DNA of 32,327 nucleotides from Plakobranchus ocellatus. Lineage: Eukaryota > Mollusca > Gastropoda > Plakobranchidae. The translations under genes and the position numbers were made by a program. The stretch spans positions 277,182 to 309,508 of the forward strand of contig BLXT01008140.1 in assembly GCA_019648995.1 (NCBI GenBank). The letters are read 5' to 3'. Positions 1 to 10,213 of this stretch are shown one piece after another; within the stretch, counting starts at the first letter, position 1, and each line of letters begins with the position of its first letter. A model generated the notes under the pieces. The model had not been told where the DNA came from. It saw nothing but the letters and a program-made list of their open reading frames with translations, and did not search any database.

Positions 1-1
1 C

Positions 2-35
<34 letters not shown>

Positions 36-75
36 TTTTCTGTCCCTATCTTTCTATATCTCTCTCTTTCTGTTT
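1..75. repeat. Poly-C and CT microsatellite
   Basis: The window opens with a run of twelve C followed by a (CT)n tract and decaying CT-rich sequence. It is simple-sequence DNA with no coding sign. Confidence 0.95.
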
Positions 76-885
76 TTCGTGTAAGCTTATATAGGAAGCT
101 GTAATTCCCCAGGAGTAGCTTTGCTTACTTTTTTTTTTAATAATCGGACAATTTTTACTGGTAAAAAAAGTTTTCGGACTTTTATTATTTTAAATGATTA
201 TTACAATGTTACTTTAAGAATTCATATCTTTTAAAAAAAAGACATGAAATTTGAAATAGTAGTTTTCCTTTAGACCTAGAAAATAGATAATAGGATAAAA
301 TCAAGAAAATCTTAACATTCAGCCTAGATAAATTGCAGAAAGATAATTTGGTGAGGGGAACCTCCTTAAATTGAAAAAAAAAAAGAACTAAAAAAAAGGG
401 GCTAAATTATGTTGGCCTGCTTTATAAAATGTATTTATCTCAAAAGCAATTTTTTGTGCAAAATTTATTAAAGTAACACTGGATCCTATTAATTTATTTT
501 GTTTTGAAGTGGACACAGTCTTAACACGGGACAGAACTGCAAAACATCGAAGAATATTACTTAAAGGGGACGTCACTTTGCCTTCACTTTCATATGAAAT
601 TCTTCGTGCAATCTTTATTTCTCTGCACCAACAAAAATCGCTTGCCTAAACTATTCGCTTATTTTAAAAAAAAAACGAAAAAGTTTAAAGCTAAAGTTTC
701 CCATATATATAATTTTCCGAAAAGTTATGATACAATGATGTAAAGACTAAAGATAGCGAAGTCTGAATTTGAAATTATTGTTTAAATCTTTTTCTTTCGT
801 TTTTACTTCAATTATTAAGGTAAAACACTTTTGAAACAACGGAAGAAAAGCCCGCCCACTTTTAATCCTCGCCCTCTTTTCCGGA
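76..885. other. AT-rich stretch without recognised gene
   Basis: Short A and T runs dominate. Open frames here are short and have no recognisable motif, splice context or repeat match that I can see, so nothing is called. Confidence 0.6.
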
Positions 886-888
886 ACA

Positions 889-999
889 TCGGTGACACGA
901 TAGTCACGGAAGTCGCTCTTTGTGTCGCGGGTTCAAGCTCTCGCCTGCCACTGATGAGGACCTGAAAACCTTAGTTCACTTTATTATGGACGGACTTCT
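889..999 (+). mobile_element. tRNA-derived SINE, diverged copy 1
   Basis: This is a diverged copy of the SINE family seen best at 19372-19560. It has a weak A-box region near 891-905 and a B box GGTTCAAGCTC at 930-940 preceded by tgtcgcg. The body and tail (gaggacctgaaaacct then ttattatggacggactt) match the family tail gaggatctgaaagcct / ttgttgtggactggct. It ends one base from the stop codon of the minus-strand LINE that begins at 1000, so the two elements lie tail to tail. It was called by aligning the B box plus tail; the 5' end is approximate. Confidence 0.75.
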
Positions 1000-2335
1000 T
1001 CATGTGCCAAGTTTGTTGCAGACATCGGCGATCATGGCCTTCCATTCCTCTCTGTTGTCAGTTCCCCTGATGAGTTCATTGTTGGGAGATTCTTTCTTCG
1101 TTGTGTATCTATTCTACTGTCTGTGTATTTTGTGCGTTGTCTTCCTCTGCCTTTGGTACCACAAATCTTTACACACAATATTTGCTTTTCTATTTTATCA
1201 GCTCTGTTTACGCGCCCAAAAAATTGTAATTGTCTCTTTCTGATGGTTTTGAGTAGGGATCTTTTGTACTCGGACGTTTCCGTTACATCTTCTTTTGACT
1301 TCTTTTCATTCAATAATATTCTCATAATTCTCATAATTATTCTGATATACTATATTCCTGCCGCTTAAAGTCTTCTTTCGAGGTCTTTTGCCAGCGTCCA
1401 GCATTCACATCCGAACAGAAGGATAGACCATATGTAGGCTTTTAGAGTGTTGATTTTGGTTATGAGTCTTATATTTCATCTTGGTGAATTGTGTCTTTAG
1501 AAAAAGCGATTCTCTTCTGTATTTCTGTGTCGCATCTGGCGCCTAGAGTTATTGTGAAGGTCAAGTATTTAAACGTGCAAACTTGTTTTATTCTTTCCCA
1601 AATTTGTTTTATTCTTTCCCCTTTGTATGAAATATTACATGCAGGCATGTCTCATTGTTTTGAGATTAACATGCACTCAATCTTTTTTGCATTCAGTGGG
1701 AGTTCTTTGTTTTCACTCTCGATTGTGACTGTTGTAAGGATATTTTGTAGTTTTTCCTCCGAGTCAGCAATTAGCAATGTGTCATCCGCATATTTTAGAT
1801 TGTTAATGTTGTGACCACCTACTTTGACACCTTCATGCTGCTCTATGTTCCGAAGAATCATTTCGCTGCAGAAATTGAAGACGTCGGGATAAAAAAAAAA
1901 AACGCAGCCCTGCCTCAGTGCCCTACAGATCGGCCTGTATACACTGCAGTCATTATCAACTCTTATTGCAGCTTCTTGTTTTCAGCACAAGTTTCTGCTC
2001 ACTCTAAGATCTTTTCCGTCACAGTTACGTCTTAGTAAAATGTCGAATAGATAGGAATGTCGTACTTTGTCAAATGTCTTAGAATAGGCATTGCAACAGA
2101 GGTACAAGTCCTTTTGTACCTCAATCGTCCTTTCCATCAGAGTCCTCAGGGCAAAGTTGGCATTTCTGGTACCTTAATCTACCATAAATAAAAATTGGGT
2201 TTCAGATATCTCAGTTAGGATTTTATTTCTCATTCTGTTCATCAGCATTCATAACATGACTTCTGTGAGGTGGCTCATAAGACTTATTGTGAGGTGCTGA
2301 TCGCACTCAACTGTGCCTAGTTTTTTGGGTAATGC
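1000..2335 (-). pseudogene. Decayed LINE reverse transcriptase, 5'-truncated
   Basis: Reading the minus strand from 2335 to 1000 gives a broken non-LTR retrotransposon reverse transcriptase. The pieces follow the canonical order across frame changes. First comes an ALPKK...ECDQH..ISLMSHLTEV..M block (about 2330-2170). Next are GTRNANFALRTLMERTIEVQ and an FDKVRH palm block (2165-2050), then RALRQGC (about 1920) and PDVFNFCSEMILRN. The catalytic box LKYADDTLL follows, with YADD codons at 1781-1792. After it come a thumb-like FKYL...RCDTEIQKRIAFSK, AYIWSILLFGCECWTLAKDL (about 1450-1385) and KRSLLKTIRKRQLQFFGRV..GRGRQR. The end is EEWKAMIADVCNKLGT plus a stop codon at 1000-1002. At least three frameshifts, in-frame stops and a short insertion near 1320-1365 make it non-functional. 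The endonuclease part is absent: upstream sequence turns into T/C-rich DNA near 2340. The clade (RTE/CFDP2-like or another endonuclease-RT lineage) is not settled. Confidence 0.92.
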
Positions 2336-3039
2336 AATCCTCGTTTATTTTTCTTTTTGTTTTTTTTTTCTTTTTCTCACCCCGCTTCATTTCTCTCTCT
2401 ACTATTCCCCTGTTGAAAAAAAATATAATGCCAAGGATTAGCAATATCTCTTAAGTGTTTAGTTTTCCTCTCTCGCTTTCACCTTTCCCCTACCACTTTC
2501 TTTTCCCCTTCCGATTAGACTGTACCTGCGGCACCTCTCACCCTCACTCTGCTGCTCCTTCTTTAGACTCTCTCATAGACACGATAGCTTCTCTTCACGG
2601 TCCATGTACGCTGGGGATTAGCCTTTAAGCCAATAGTGGAATAGGGCTCTCTCTATCTCTTTTTGCCTTCTCTAATAGTTGTCTTATATCGATATCAATG
2701 CCGCTTTTGTGTCCCCATAAGTTTCACGTAAAGCTTAGGGGAGGTAAAACAAATTTAGAACCCTTTTACACCCTCCCCCCCCCCCCTCCGCCCCTTCCCC
2801 ACCGTCACTCTTGATAATGGCTAGCAAAGAAACATTTTAGGCAAGGTTTTTTTTTTTTTAGTGACATCCGTCGCCTGTCTCGCCTGATTAATCTTTTTTT
2901 TTTTGTTTTTGTTTATTTCTTACACTTTCTATGCCAGAAATGTACATTTTCACTCAGATATTTCTCTCTCTCTATCTATCTCTCTCTCTCTCTCTCTCAC
3001 TCTTTTAAATATCTCTCTCCCTCCCTTGCCCCTTTCTTT

Positions 3040-3070
<31 letters not shown>

Positions 3071-3100
3071 ATTTTATTTCTTTCTCTTTATTTGGAGAGG
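2336..3100. repeat. Pyrimidine-rich low-complexity region with CT microsatellites
   Basis: This region contains T-rich and C-rich runs, a poly-C tract near 2776-2788, and (CT)n blocks around 2961-2999 and 3039-3065. A 114-residue open frame over 2903-3247 is mostly Ser/Leu from CT repeats and is not a gene. Confidence 0.8.
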
Positions 3101-3102
3101 AG

Positions 3103-3262
3103 AAATCGATTACACAGCGGTTCGAAACTTCACCTTCAAGTCTACATCTGCAGGGATATTTCTGAGATAATTTCGAGCCTGCCAATGCCCTCATTCCTCC
3201 CTTTCCCCCCGGGCCCAGTGAGGGCGAAAGAGCCCGATATCATATAAGAGTGACTTATTGGC
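3103..3262 (+). mobile_element. tRNA-derived SINE, diverged copy 2
   Basis: An old copy of the same SINE. The A-box area attacacagcggttcga (from about 3110) aligns with gtagcacagtggcttgcga of the young copy. The diagnostic catctgcagggatatttctg (3144-3163) follows, then a B-box remnant tttcgagcctgcc. The tail is a worn ggcccagtgagggcgaaag / agcccgatatcat. It is recognisable only by the order of these blocks. Ends are approximate. Confidence 0.6.
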
Positions 3263-3317
3263 GTGAACAAACAAAAGTATAAAAAACACAACTGCTCATT
3301 GAGACTTCTTCACTCGG

Positions 3318-3440
3318 TTTTTGGATAACAAATCCACCCTGACATCTGCAGGGACCCTTCTGGCACTCTGGCAGGATGGAGGGCCTGAAAGCCTGAGAAA
3401 ACCTTTTTTGTGGTCAGGCTTCACATAAAAGAATACACAG
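3318..3440 (+). mobile_element. tRNA-derived SINE, diverged copy 3 lacking the B box
   Basis: It carries the family signature acatctgcagggacccttct (3341-3360) followed almost directly by ggagggcctgaaagcctgag (3378-3397) and a worn tail tttttgtggtcaggct. The roughly 35-bp segment that should hold the B box (gcgggttcgagccc...) is replaced by gcactctggcaggat, an internal deletion. It would not be transcribable by RNA polymerase III from an internal promoter. Confidence 0.75.
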
Positions 3441-3579
3441 ACAAAAACTAATTTCATTGTGAATCAGGGGTCTGCGGCCGATTAAAACCAAGGGTAATTT
3501 CTAATCATACTCTTTTGTGTATCATGGGACTAATAACGGCATTATAATCAATAGTAAACTTTGATCTTGTGCTTATGTT

Positions 3580-3636
3580 AACTAAATAAAGGTACGAGAT
3601 TTTGAGCAAAGAAAGCTTGAATAAAATTCATTACCT

Positions 3637-3668
<32 letters not shown>

Positions 3669-3675
3669 AAAACAA
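3580..3675 (+). repeat. Poly(A) tract preceded by AATAAA, retrocopy-like tail
   Basis: AATAAA lies at 3620-3625, 12 bases before an A-rich tract at 3638-3672 (interrupted only by C). Another ataaa motif sits near 3585. This is the signature of an mRNA-type 3' end copied into DNA (processed pseudogene or LINE tail). The sequence just upstream (3450-3637) has no protein match I recognise, so the source is unknown. Confidence 0.4.
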
Positions 3676-5447
3676 TAACCTTGAAAAAGACATCTGAAAG
3701 TTAACCCCTCAAACTCCATGTAAACATTATTACTATTTTGTTTTCGAATATTCTTTTTTAGTTACATGTATTCTCAAATGATTGAACACAGTTCAAGAAG
3801 TAAGGGTTAGAGCGTTTGAGATTTTTTTCCCTCGCTTTCAATAATTATTATTAGACATGAAAGCCAAAAAAAAAAAAAGAGTTTGCACGAGAATTAGTCT
3901 TCCATTGAACCGGATTGAGCTGGATAGAAGGAGGCGGTTGCAATTGCCGCAATAGAGACATTTGTCTCCCAAGTCATATAATAACCTGTCATCGGTGTTA
4001 ATTGGTTGATTTAGATTGCTGAAATTTGTGGCCTAGACTAAAGGTCGTTGCTGGGTGGAATCACCATTTTTAGAAATAGTTAAAATAGCTTATCATTTCA
4101 ATCGAGACTGAGTGATTTTAATTGTGACATTGGCTACTGACGTAGTTAGATCTTTAAGATAAGGGCCATATAGGATTGACTTTAGCAAAATGACCTTTAT
4201 AGCCCAGCAGACGGTCGTCTAGGCCGGTGAGCACTTTTGGAGATTTTTATCTGATTCACGTGAGGGTGCCCAATCTCGTTTTTTGACACAACGCCTGTGT
4301 CGCGACACTTTTTCTGTCATTGGGCTTGCGCTGGGATCATACGCCATTTTTCATTGTGAAAATGGATAAGGTGACAGTATTTCCCCTAAGATCTTAGAAA
4401 AAAAACAACAACTTTAGATCTAGATTAGTTTTCGCAGCAATGGTATCAGAATAAAATCCAAACGAAATAGAACTGATTCTAGTTTTTAGTCATTGAATTA
4501 AAAAATGCAAATGAAAAAAAAAAAAGCAAAAGTCCTGTAATTAAATAGATCTATGCTTTATAAGTAGGGCTGAGTGAAGTTGTGATGAAACCTTAAATTT
4601 GCTAACACATGATATAATTTTACATTGAAGATAGGGCTGCATCACGTAGGTCTTAAAGGCGACCGTCAGAAGGCTGCAGAATCTCGTTTGCTGTCCTCGC
4701 AACATGGCTCAATAATCATGCATACAATTTTTAACCCGACAGTTTACTTTATAGTTTTAAAATTTACAATTCCCTTTTTGCATATACAATTTGAATTTTC
4801 TTAATCGATATGGCTATTTAAATATACCCCAGAAAGCTTGTGAATCGTAGATGATTCAGATCCATTTTCTGATCACATCCCGCTACCAGTACCATCACCC
4901 AACTTTGGAGTTAGAATACCTTGCCAGGCATTCTATCAGGACTAGGGAAAAGGTCCATCACACCCTGGAGCGACGGCTGCAAGTTTAAAAGCTAAGTATA
5001 TCCATTTGTACAGTCTTAATGTATACACATTTTATTTTATTTTATTTATACCTTTAGATTTATTTAATTGCTAACAGTGCTGATCTAGTTTAAAGTAATT
5101 TTTTCGTTCAGCGAGATGGTCATATGGAGGGACATTTTAAAATTGAATTCTTGACAAGCTCCTTTCTCATTTTATTTGCATCTTCTCTAGATCTATAGCC
5201 CTCAAGCTTAAATTTGTCCTTTCTGTACTTCAATCTGCATTGTATCGTACGAGTCTGGGGAAAACAGCAAAACGTTTGCTGTAATTATTGTATGCAAGCC
5301 AAAAAAAAAAAGTTCATCGTTCTCGAGTTGAGCTCTTTTATATTTTTATATGAGCCCGAGGAATTTGAACAAAGGATGACAATGAGATTATGCCAAGGAG
5401 TTTTAATGGGGTGAATTGTAATTGACCCTTAGAACGTAGTTAATCTG

Positions 5448-5448
<1 letters not shown>
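3676..5448. other. Gene-free stretch, no recognised element
   Basis: AT-rich sequence with short homopolymers. I looked for the SINE tail (cctgagatca), LINE motifs and paired splice sites and found none convincing. A short frame at 5214-5414 has no supporting context. Confidence 0.5.
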
Positions 5449-5504
<56 letters not shown>

Positions 5505-5632
5505 TATGATAATGATGGTGATGGTGATGGTGATGGTGATGGTGATGATGATGATGATGATAATAATAATAATAATAAAGATAGTAATGATTATGAGATG
5601 ATGATGATGATAGATGATAGATAATTGATAAT
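5449..5632. repeat. Compound (TAA)n / (ATG)n / (GTGATG)n microsatellite
   Basis: Runs of taa repeats (about 5449-5502) pass into gatggt/gatgat repeats (about 5512-5560) and back to taa and gatag repeats. It ends directly at the foldback element starting at 5636. Confidence 0.95.
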
Positions 5633-5635
5633 AAT

Positions 5636-5884
5636 GTTACCCTTACTATCTGTGGTCCCTACCAAACCAATAATACTGACGAAATGAATCGAGTATTATC
5701 TGATCAGGTGCAATTTAGAATTGAAACGCGATAGTGTAAAAATGAAAGGCAATTTATTGAACACTCGCATTTTATTTCTGAATCGCACCTCATCAACTAA
5801 AACAACTTCATTTCGTCAGTATTATCGGTAGGCCTAAACAAAACCCTCAGTATCTCCTAAGGACCGTAGATGGTAAGGATTACC
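5636..5884. mobile_element. MITE-like foldback element with long inverted arms
   Basis: The segment can fold on itself over almost its whole length. Outer arms are 5636-5658 (gttacccttactatctgtgg...) and 5861-5884 (its imperfect complement). Middle arms of 19 bases are perfectly complementary: ataatactgacgaaatgaa at 5670-5688 against 5807-5825. Inner arms 5706-5737 and 5761-5790 pair imperfectly (aggtgc...agtgt against acact...gcacct). The right arm holds about 20 extra bases between outer and middle arms. No coding capacity. This architecture is typical of non-autonomous DNA transposons (MITEs) or foldback elements; a hairpin RNA source is an alternative. Flanks are TA/AAT-rich, so a target-site duplication cannot be assigned. 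Confidence 0.75.
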
Positions 5885-6082
5885 TATAATAGTAGCATAT
5901 GACACAAAAATGAAAATGTATGCTTTGAAAAATGACTATTGTCGCCAAGTTTAGGGTGGTTTAAAAAAAATCGAATGGACTTGTCTATATCCATTTAAAA
6001 TCGTCCAGGTTTGGACAATGCAGCCTATATACTAGTGCAGCAACACAAAATCCACGTATTTTGACAAACTAAATCTAAGGTC

Positions 6083-7872
6083 CCCAGGCCTATACCTAAA
6101 AGTAGAGAAAATTGAAAGAAAAATCATGCTTGAAAATATTTTTTGAGCGTAAAACCTCGAAAAAAATTGGTTGAAAATATTCAAAGTCTAAAAGTGGAGC
6201 GAATCGGTTTTATATGATAAATGTGGATGATAAGTCGGAGAGAGATAAGATTCTTTCAGACCATAAACCGATAAGGCATAAATATAACATAAGAAATTGC
6301 CATGGTGACTTATGTCGCAGTGTCAGACAAAAAAAAAGAAATTGTGACATGAGGTTTGAGTGAAAATTTTGACACTTCGTGTCTTCATACTCATCTGAGA
6401 GAATCTAGAAGCAGGCGTTCATGTGCTGGGAATATTTTGTAGGGCTTTTCTCGACACAGCAATAATATGGCCATATTATTTGATTCAATCTGTTTCAGAT
6501 CGAAAGTTGATAATGAGAAAAGATAAAATCTTTGAAAAATGTATTTAGAAGGTTGTGTATCTTTCAAATAATGCAGTTTGTTCCCCAAATGTTCGCTATA
6601 GAAGCGGATGTATTAAAGTGGATTCAAATATGTATAGCAAAAAATTAAAGACAAAATCACTGAAATATGTACATATGCATATGTATTAAGAGCAAATTTA
6701 GAGACAAAATCGGTTGCAAATGTGTTAACACCAATCAAACTGATGATGCCCCTACCACAGTAAGATAAAAAAACCTAACGTTTCAGGCCCTATAAATGGA
6801 GGTGAATATTTTTTGCTTGTTTGGTGAATGTTTTTTTTTTTTTTTTATTTTGGTGCTTTAATGTATAACTAAAAAGTCCCATCAATTCAGGTTTAGCACA
6901 GAAGTCTTATGAGTTTAGAAAATTCTACCTGGTTTGGATACAGAATGTTACGCTCTTCTATACAAAATGTGTCGCACAGGATGAAGGTTGCCAAAACGGC
7001 TTATTTCACTTGGCAAATAAAAACTCTCCTTTTTACATTCAGATGAAACGATTATCCTTATGTTTAATTCATGAGCTTGAATCTTTGAAAAAAAAATTCT
7101 ATTAATCAACCGCTCCATCTTATGAGTTGGCATGGTTGAAAAGTACAATTACAGAGTCGTTGGGTTAAAAAATCTATATGGATCTAATGGCATGAAAAAA
7201 CAAATCACTACAAAAAGCAAAATTGAACGGCTCCAACGTCGTGGTTTGAGAATTAAAAAAATGTTGGTAAATGCGATCGATAAGGTTTATTTATAAATAT
7301 ATATATATAAAAGTGAATATTACTTTACAAAAGGCCCATTGTAAAATGCTTTTGTCTCTGTGATTGTTAAAAGCCATGAAAATGGTAGAACATGAAAATC
7401 TTACTCTCTTGGTTGGCATTGAGCCGAAGATCGTGAGAGTGGAGCCTTGCTCAGAACAGAGTAAAATGACTAAAAATGAAGCAAATCGAAAGCATTAATA
7501 AATTATGCTGAGAAATGCATGTTCTGTGAACGGAAAAACCTGAAAACTGCAACAAACTTGGTTGAAAAATTCATGTCTGAAAAGGTGGCACTTTAAAAGC
7601 AAAATAATGCTTGAAAATATTTTCGTGAGCATATAAACTTGATATCAAAAGGGTTGTAAATTCTCTGAAAAGTGGGGCAAATGGAAAGCAAATTTGTTTG
7701 AAAATGTGTAGTAAAATCTTGTTGAAATGTAAGGCCTACACCTGAAAGCTGGAAAAACTGAAATCAAAATTATGCTTGAAAATGCGATTAAATCTTGATA
7801 TTAAAAGTTTAAAATGTGCATATGAAGGGGGAGCAAATCAGAAGCAAAATAATAGTTGGAAGCAAGTTTGTG
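6083..7872. repeat. Degenerate dispersed/tandem repeat field
   Basis: A loose unit recurs: ggcctayacctgaaag, then gaaatcaaaattatgcttgaaaat, then a ttgatatyaaaag block, then a gtggrgcaaatcggaagcaaa block. Best matches begin near 6083, 7570 and 7733, each roughly 130-150 bases, with partial pieces near 6640-6720 and 7460-7520. The anchor atgcttgaaaat occurs at about 6126, 7608 and 7770. Divergence is high and no open frame is kept. It may be an old satellite or remnants of one repeat family. Confidence 0.5.
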
Positions 7873-8769
7873 AGATCAGTGTTACTCAACGCCTACTCAG
7901 GTTGCTAGCAAACATCCACCAGTCATCGCAACTTTGAGATGATTTCAAGTCATCCAAATTAGCATTACATTAAGCATTTTTTTTTAAGTGCCCATTGTTG
8001 GGCACTTGTCTTTCTGATCATGCATGTTCGGAACTATTGGGGTAATTTTACTCCAACTTATCCACATGACTAGTGTGGTTGAAAATCTCTCCTCTATAAC
8101 AAACAGAACCGTGGCTTTGAAATGTCACGAACTTTAGCCCTGTCTGTCTTTCAAGCTCTTAATAAAAAAAAAATGCCATCCGTCTCATAAGAGTAAAATG
8201 CAAAAAGGTATTCATTTCGGTTTGCCAAGCTATTTAGAACATAACGTTCAAATGACCACTGCAAAGTGCACCACACTGCAGCATGATCCATTGGAAATTA
8301 AAATCGAATATTTACCAAATTCAAAATTTTACACGAACCACTGGTTTGACGATGAAAGGTCTATTGAAATTTGAATCCTATCCTATGTGTATCCTTTGAA
8401 TGTTACATGCAAATGCCCACTAGAATACTACCTGCCGTTTTTAAGTACATCAAACTTATTTCATATGATTGCAATGCCTGGTTAATAATTTATTATTTTC
8501 TCAAAAGCGACAGGCAACAAGATAATGCTTCCACAGTGAAATGAGGGAATGCGACAGTGGAGCGGACGATATCGGACTTGGAGTATTTAGCAGGGTTCAT
8601 CTGCAAAAGATAAATGTTCTGGGAAAGACAAAAGTATCATGTTTCTCCCCAAAGGGATTTTTTTCATGATTTCCTGTGAAATTACGTGATAGGTTTTAGA
8701 AACTCTTTGCGCCCTATGAGAATATTTGAATAATGATATGATTCATGTTTTTTTTTTTCTTTTAAAAAG

Positions 8770-10125
8770 CTAGGCCGGCATGGACATTGTAATGTTGATA
8801 TTGAATACGGTGAAAGGTCATACACTAACAGAGAAGTGGAGATCTGCTTGGAATTATTTTGCTCCCGTGGCCGTCCAGATGTAATGTTTGGAGGAGGCAA
8901 GTGTCAAGCAGTAAGTTTCTACTTGGATTAATGTTATTATTAATATTAATGTTGCCCTTATATCACAATATAAAATAGGTTGTGCTGTAGTGTTGTAGCA
9001 TTTTAGAACTAAGTTCTATTGTTATAAGAATCAAAAGTAAATAAACTGTCGTCTTTTTGTCCGTAAGTGGTTCGTACCAAACAAAGCGCACTTGAGTTTT
9101 CACAGAATTAACAGAAAGGTGACAAAATGGTACTGGAGAGCTCGTTCTTGGAACATCGCCGTCCGCTCTTATCCACCAAACAGAGCAGGTATTATTGGAA
9201 AGACCAAAACATTTATCTGTGAGTATTTTATCGATTTTGCATGTGTTTGAATATATGTAAAGATGACGTTATCTGAGTTTAGCATATTCGCTTCGAGTCT
9301 GAAGAAACTTTCCACCTCTGTATTCGAACCCTGACACCAAAGTTGATCAGGAGAGGCCTGAAACCCTGAGATCATGAAGTAGTGGAGAAAAATGACATCG
9401 ATTATGTGCTTATATTCAATCAAAGTGGAAGAACGGATAAAGAATAGTTTCAGAGGAATTATCAGTATATTGGAAAAAAATTTTCTTTAGCGTAGACGTT
9501 TTAAATGGATTTAATTTTATTCTGTCTCCGTCAGTAAACTTTGTATTTCATCCTATTATCAAAAAGCGACTATGGAAGTAGATTTAAAACAATAAGTTTT
9601 TTTCTGTGCTTGATTTCTTTCTCAAGTCTTTGGTCAAACAGACTAGTGGCACGCCCGGAGAGCAGCTACGATGGACAAATTACAAACGTATGGATCAGGT
9701 GAGTGCAGGCTTTGAAATTATTTTTGAAGTTAAAAAAAAAGAAAAAAAATTCTAGAGCAAAGCTCTTAGATGTGCTCTGGAAATGGTGAGTTATGTTTAG
9801 TACCGTTTAGTTTTCAATATTGTTTCAATTGTTTGTAAAGACTGATGAATATAGAACAATTCTATGCTTCGTTTTAAGGACAGTGGGTGAGAGGAAGAGT
9901 TGCAGAGCGATGGGATGGATGCGGACAGCAACAATGGAGACAGGAATCGCTGCTAATCGAACAATAGATTGGGCAAGTGAATGCCTTCACTAAAATCGGT
10001 TAGATTCTTAAGAGGTTATCTTGAAAGTGATATGTTAAAGGAAAATGCTCATCCACTATATCGTTACATACACAAAATTATATTATATAATCGTACGATG
10101 TGTGTATATTTGCTGTCTGTGTGGG

Positions 10126-10213
<88 letters not shown>

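Noticed and set aside
8537-8633. Additional first exon of the unit 1 gene
   Set aside because: Open and in phase, with acceptor cttccacag, but its donor (gtatca) is weak and the unit 2 equivalent drifts to a different sequence and a stop. Left as optional.
9903-9967. Alternative reading of block 4 ending RWD..QQQWR...LI.Q-stop, conserved in both units
   Set aside because: Both units are open in this frame to a shared TAG, but base differences fall mainly at first and second positions, so the other frame is favoured. Not fully excluded.
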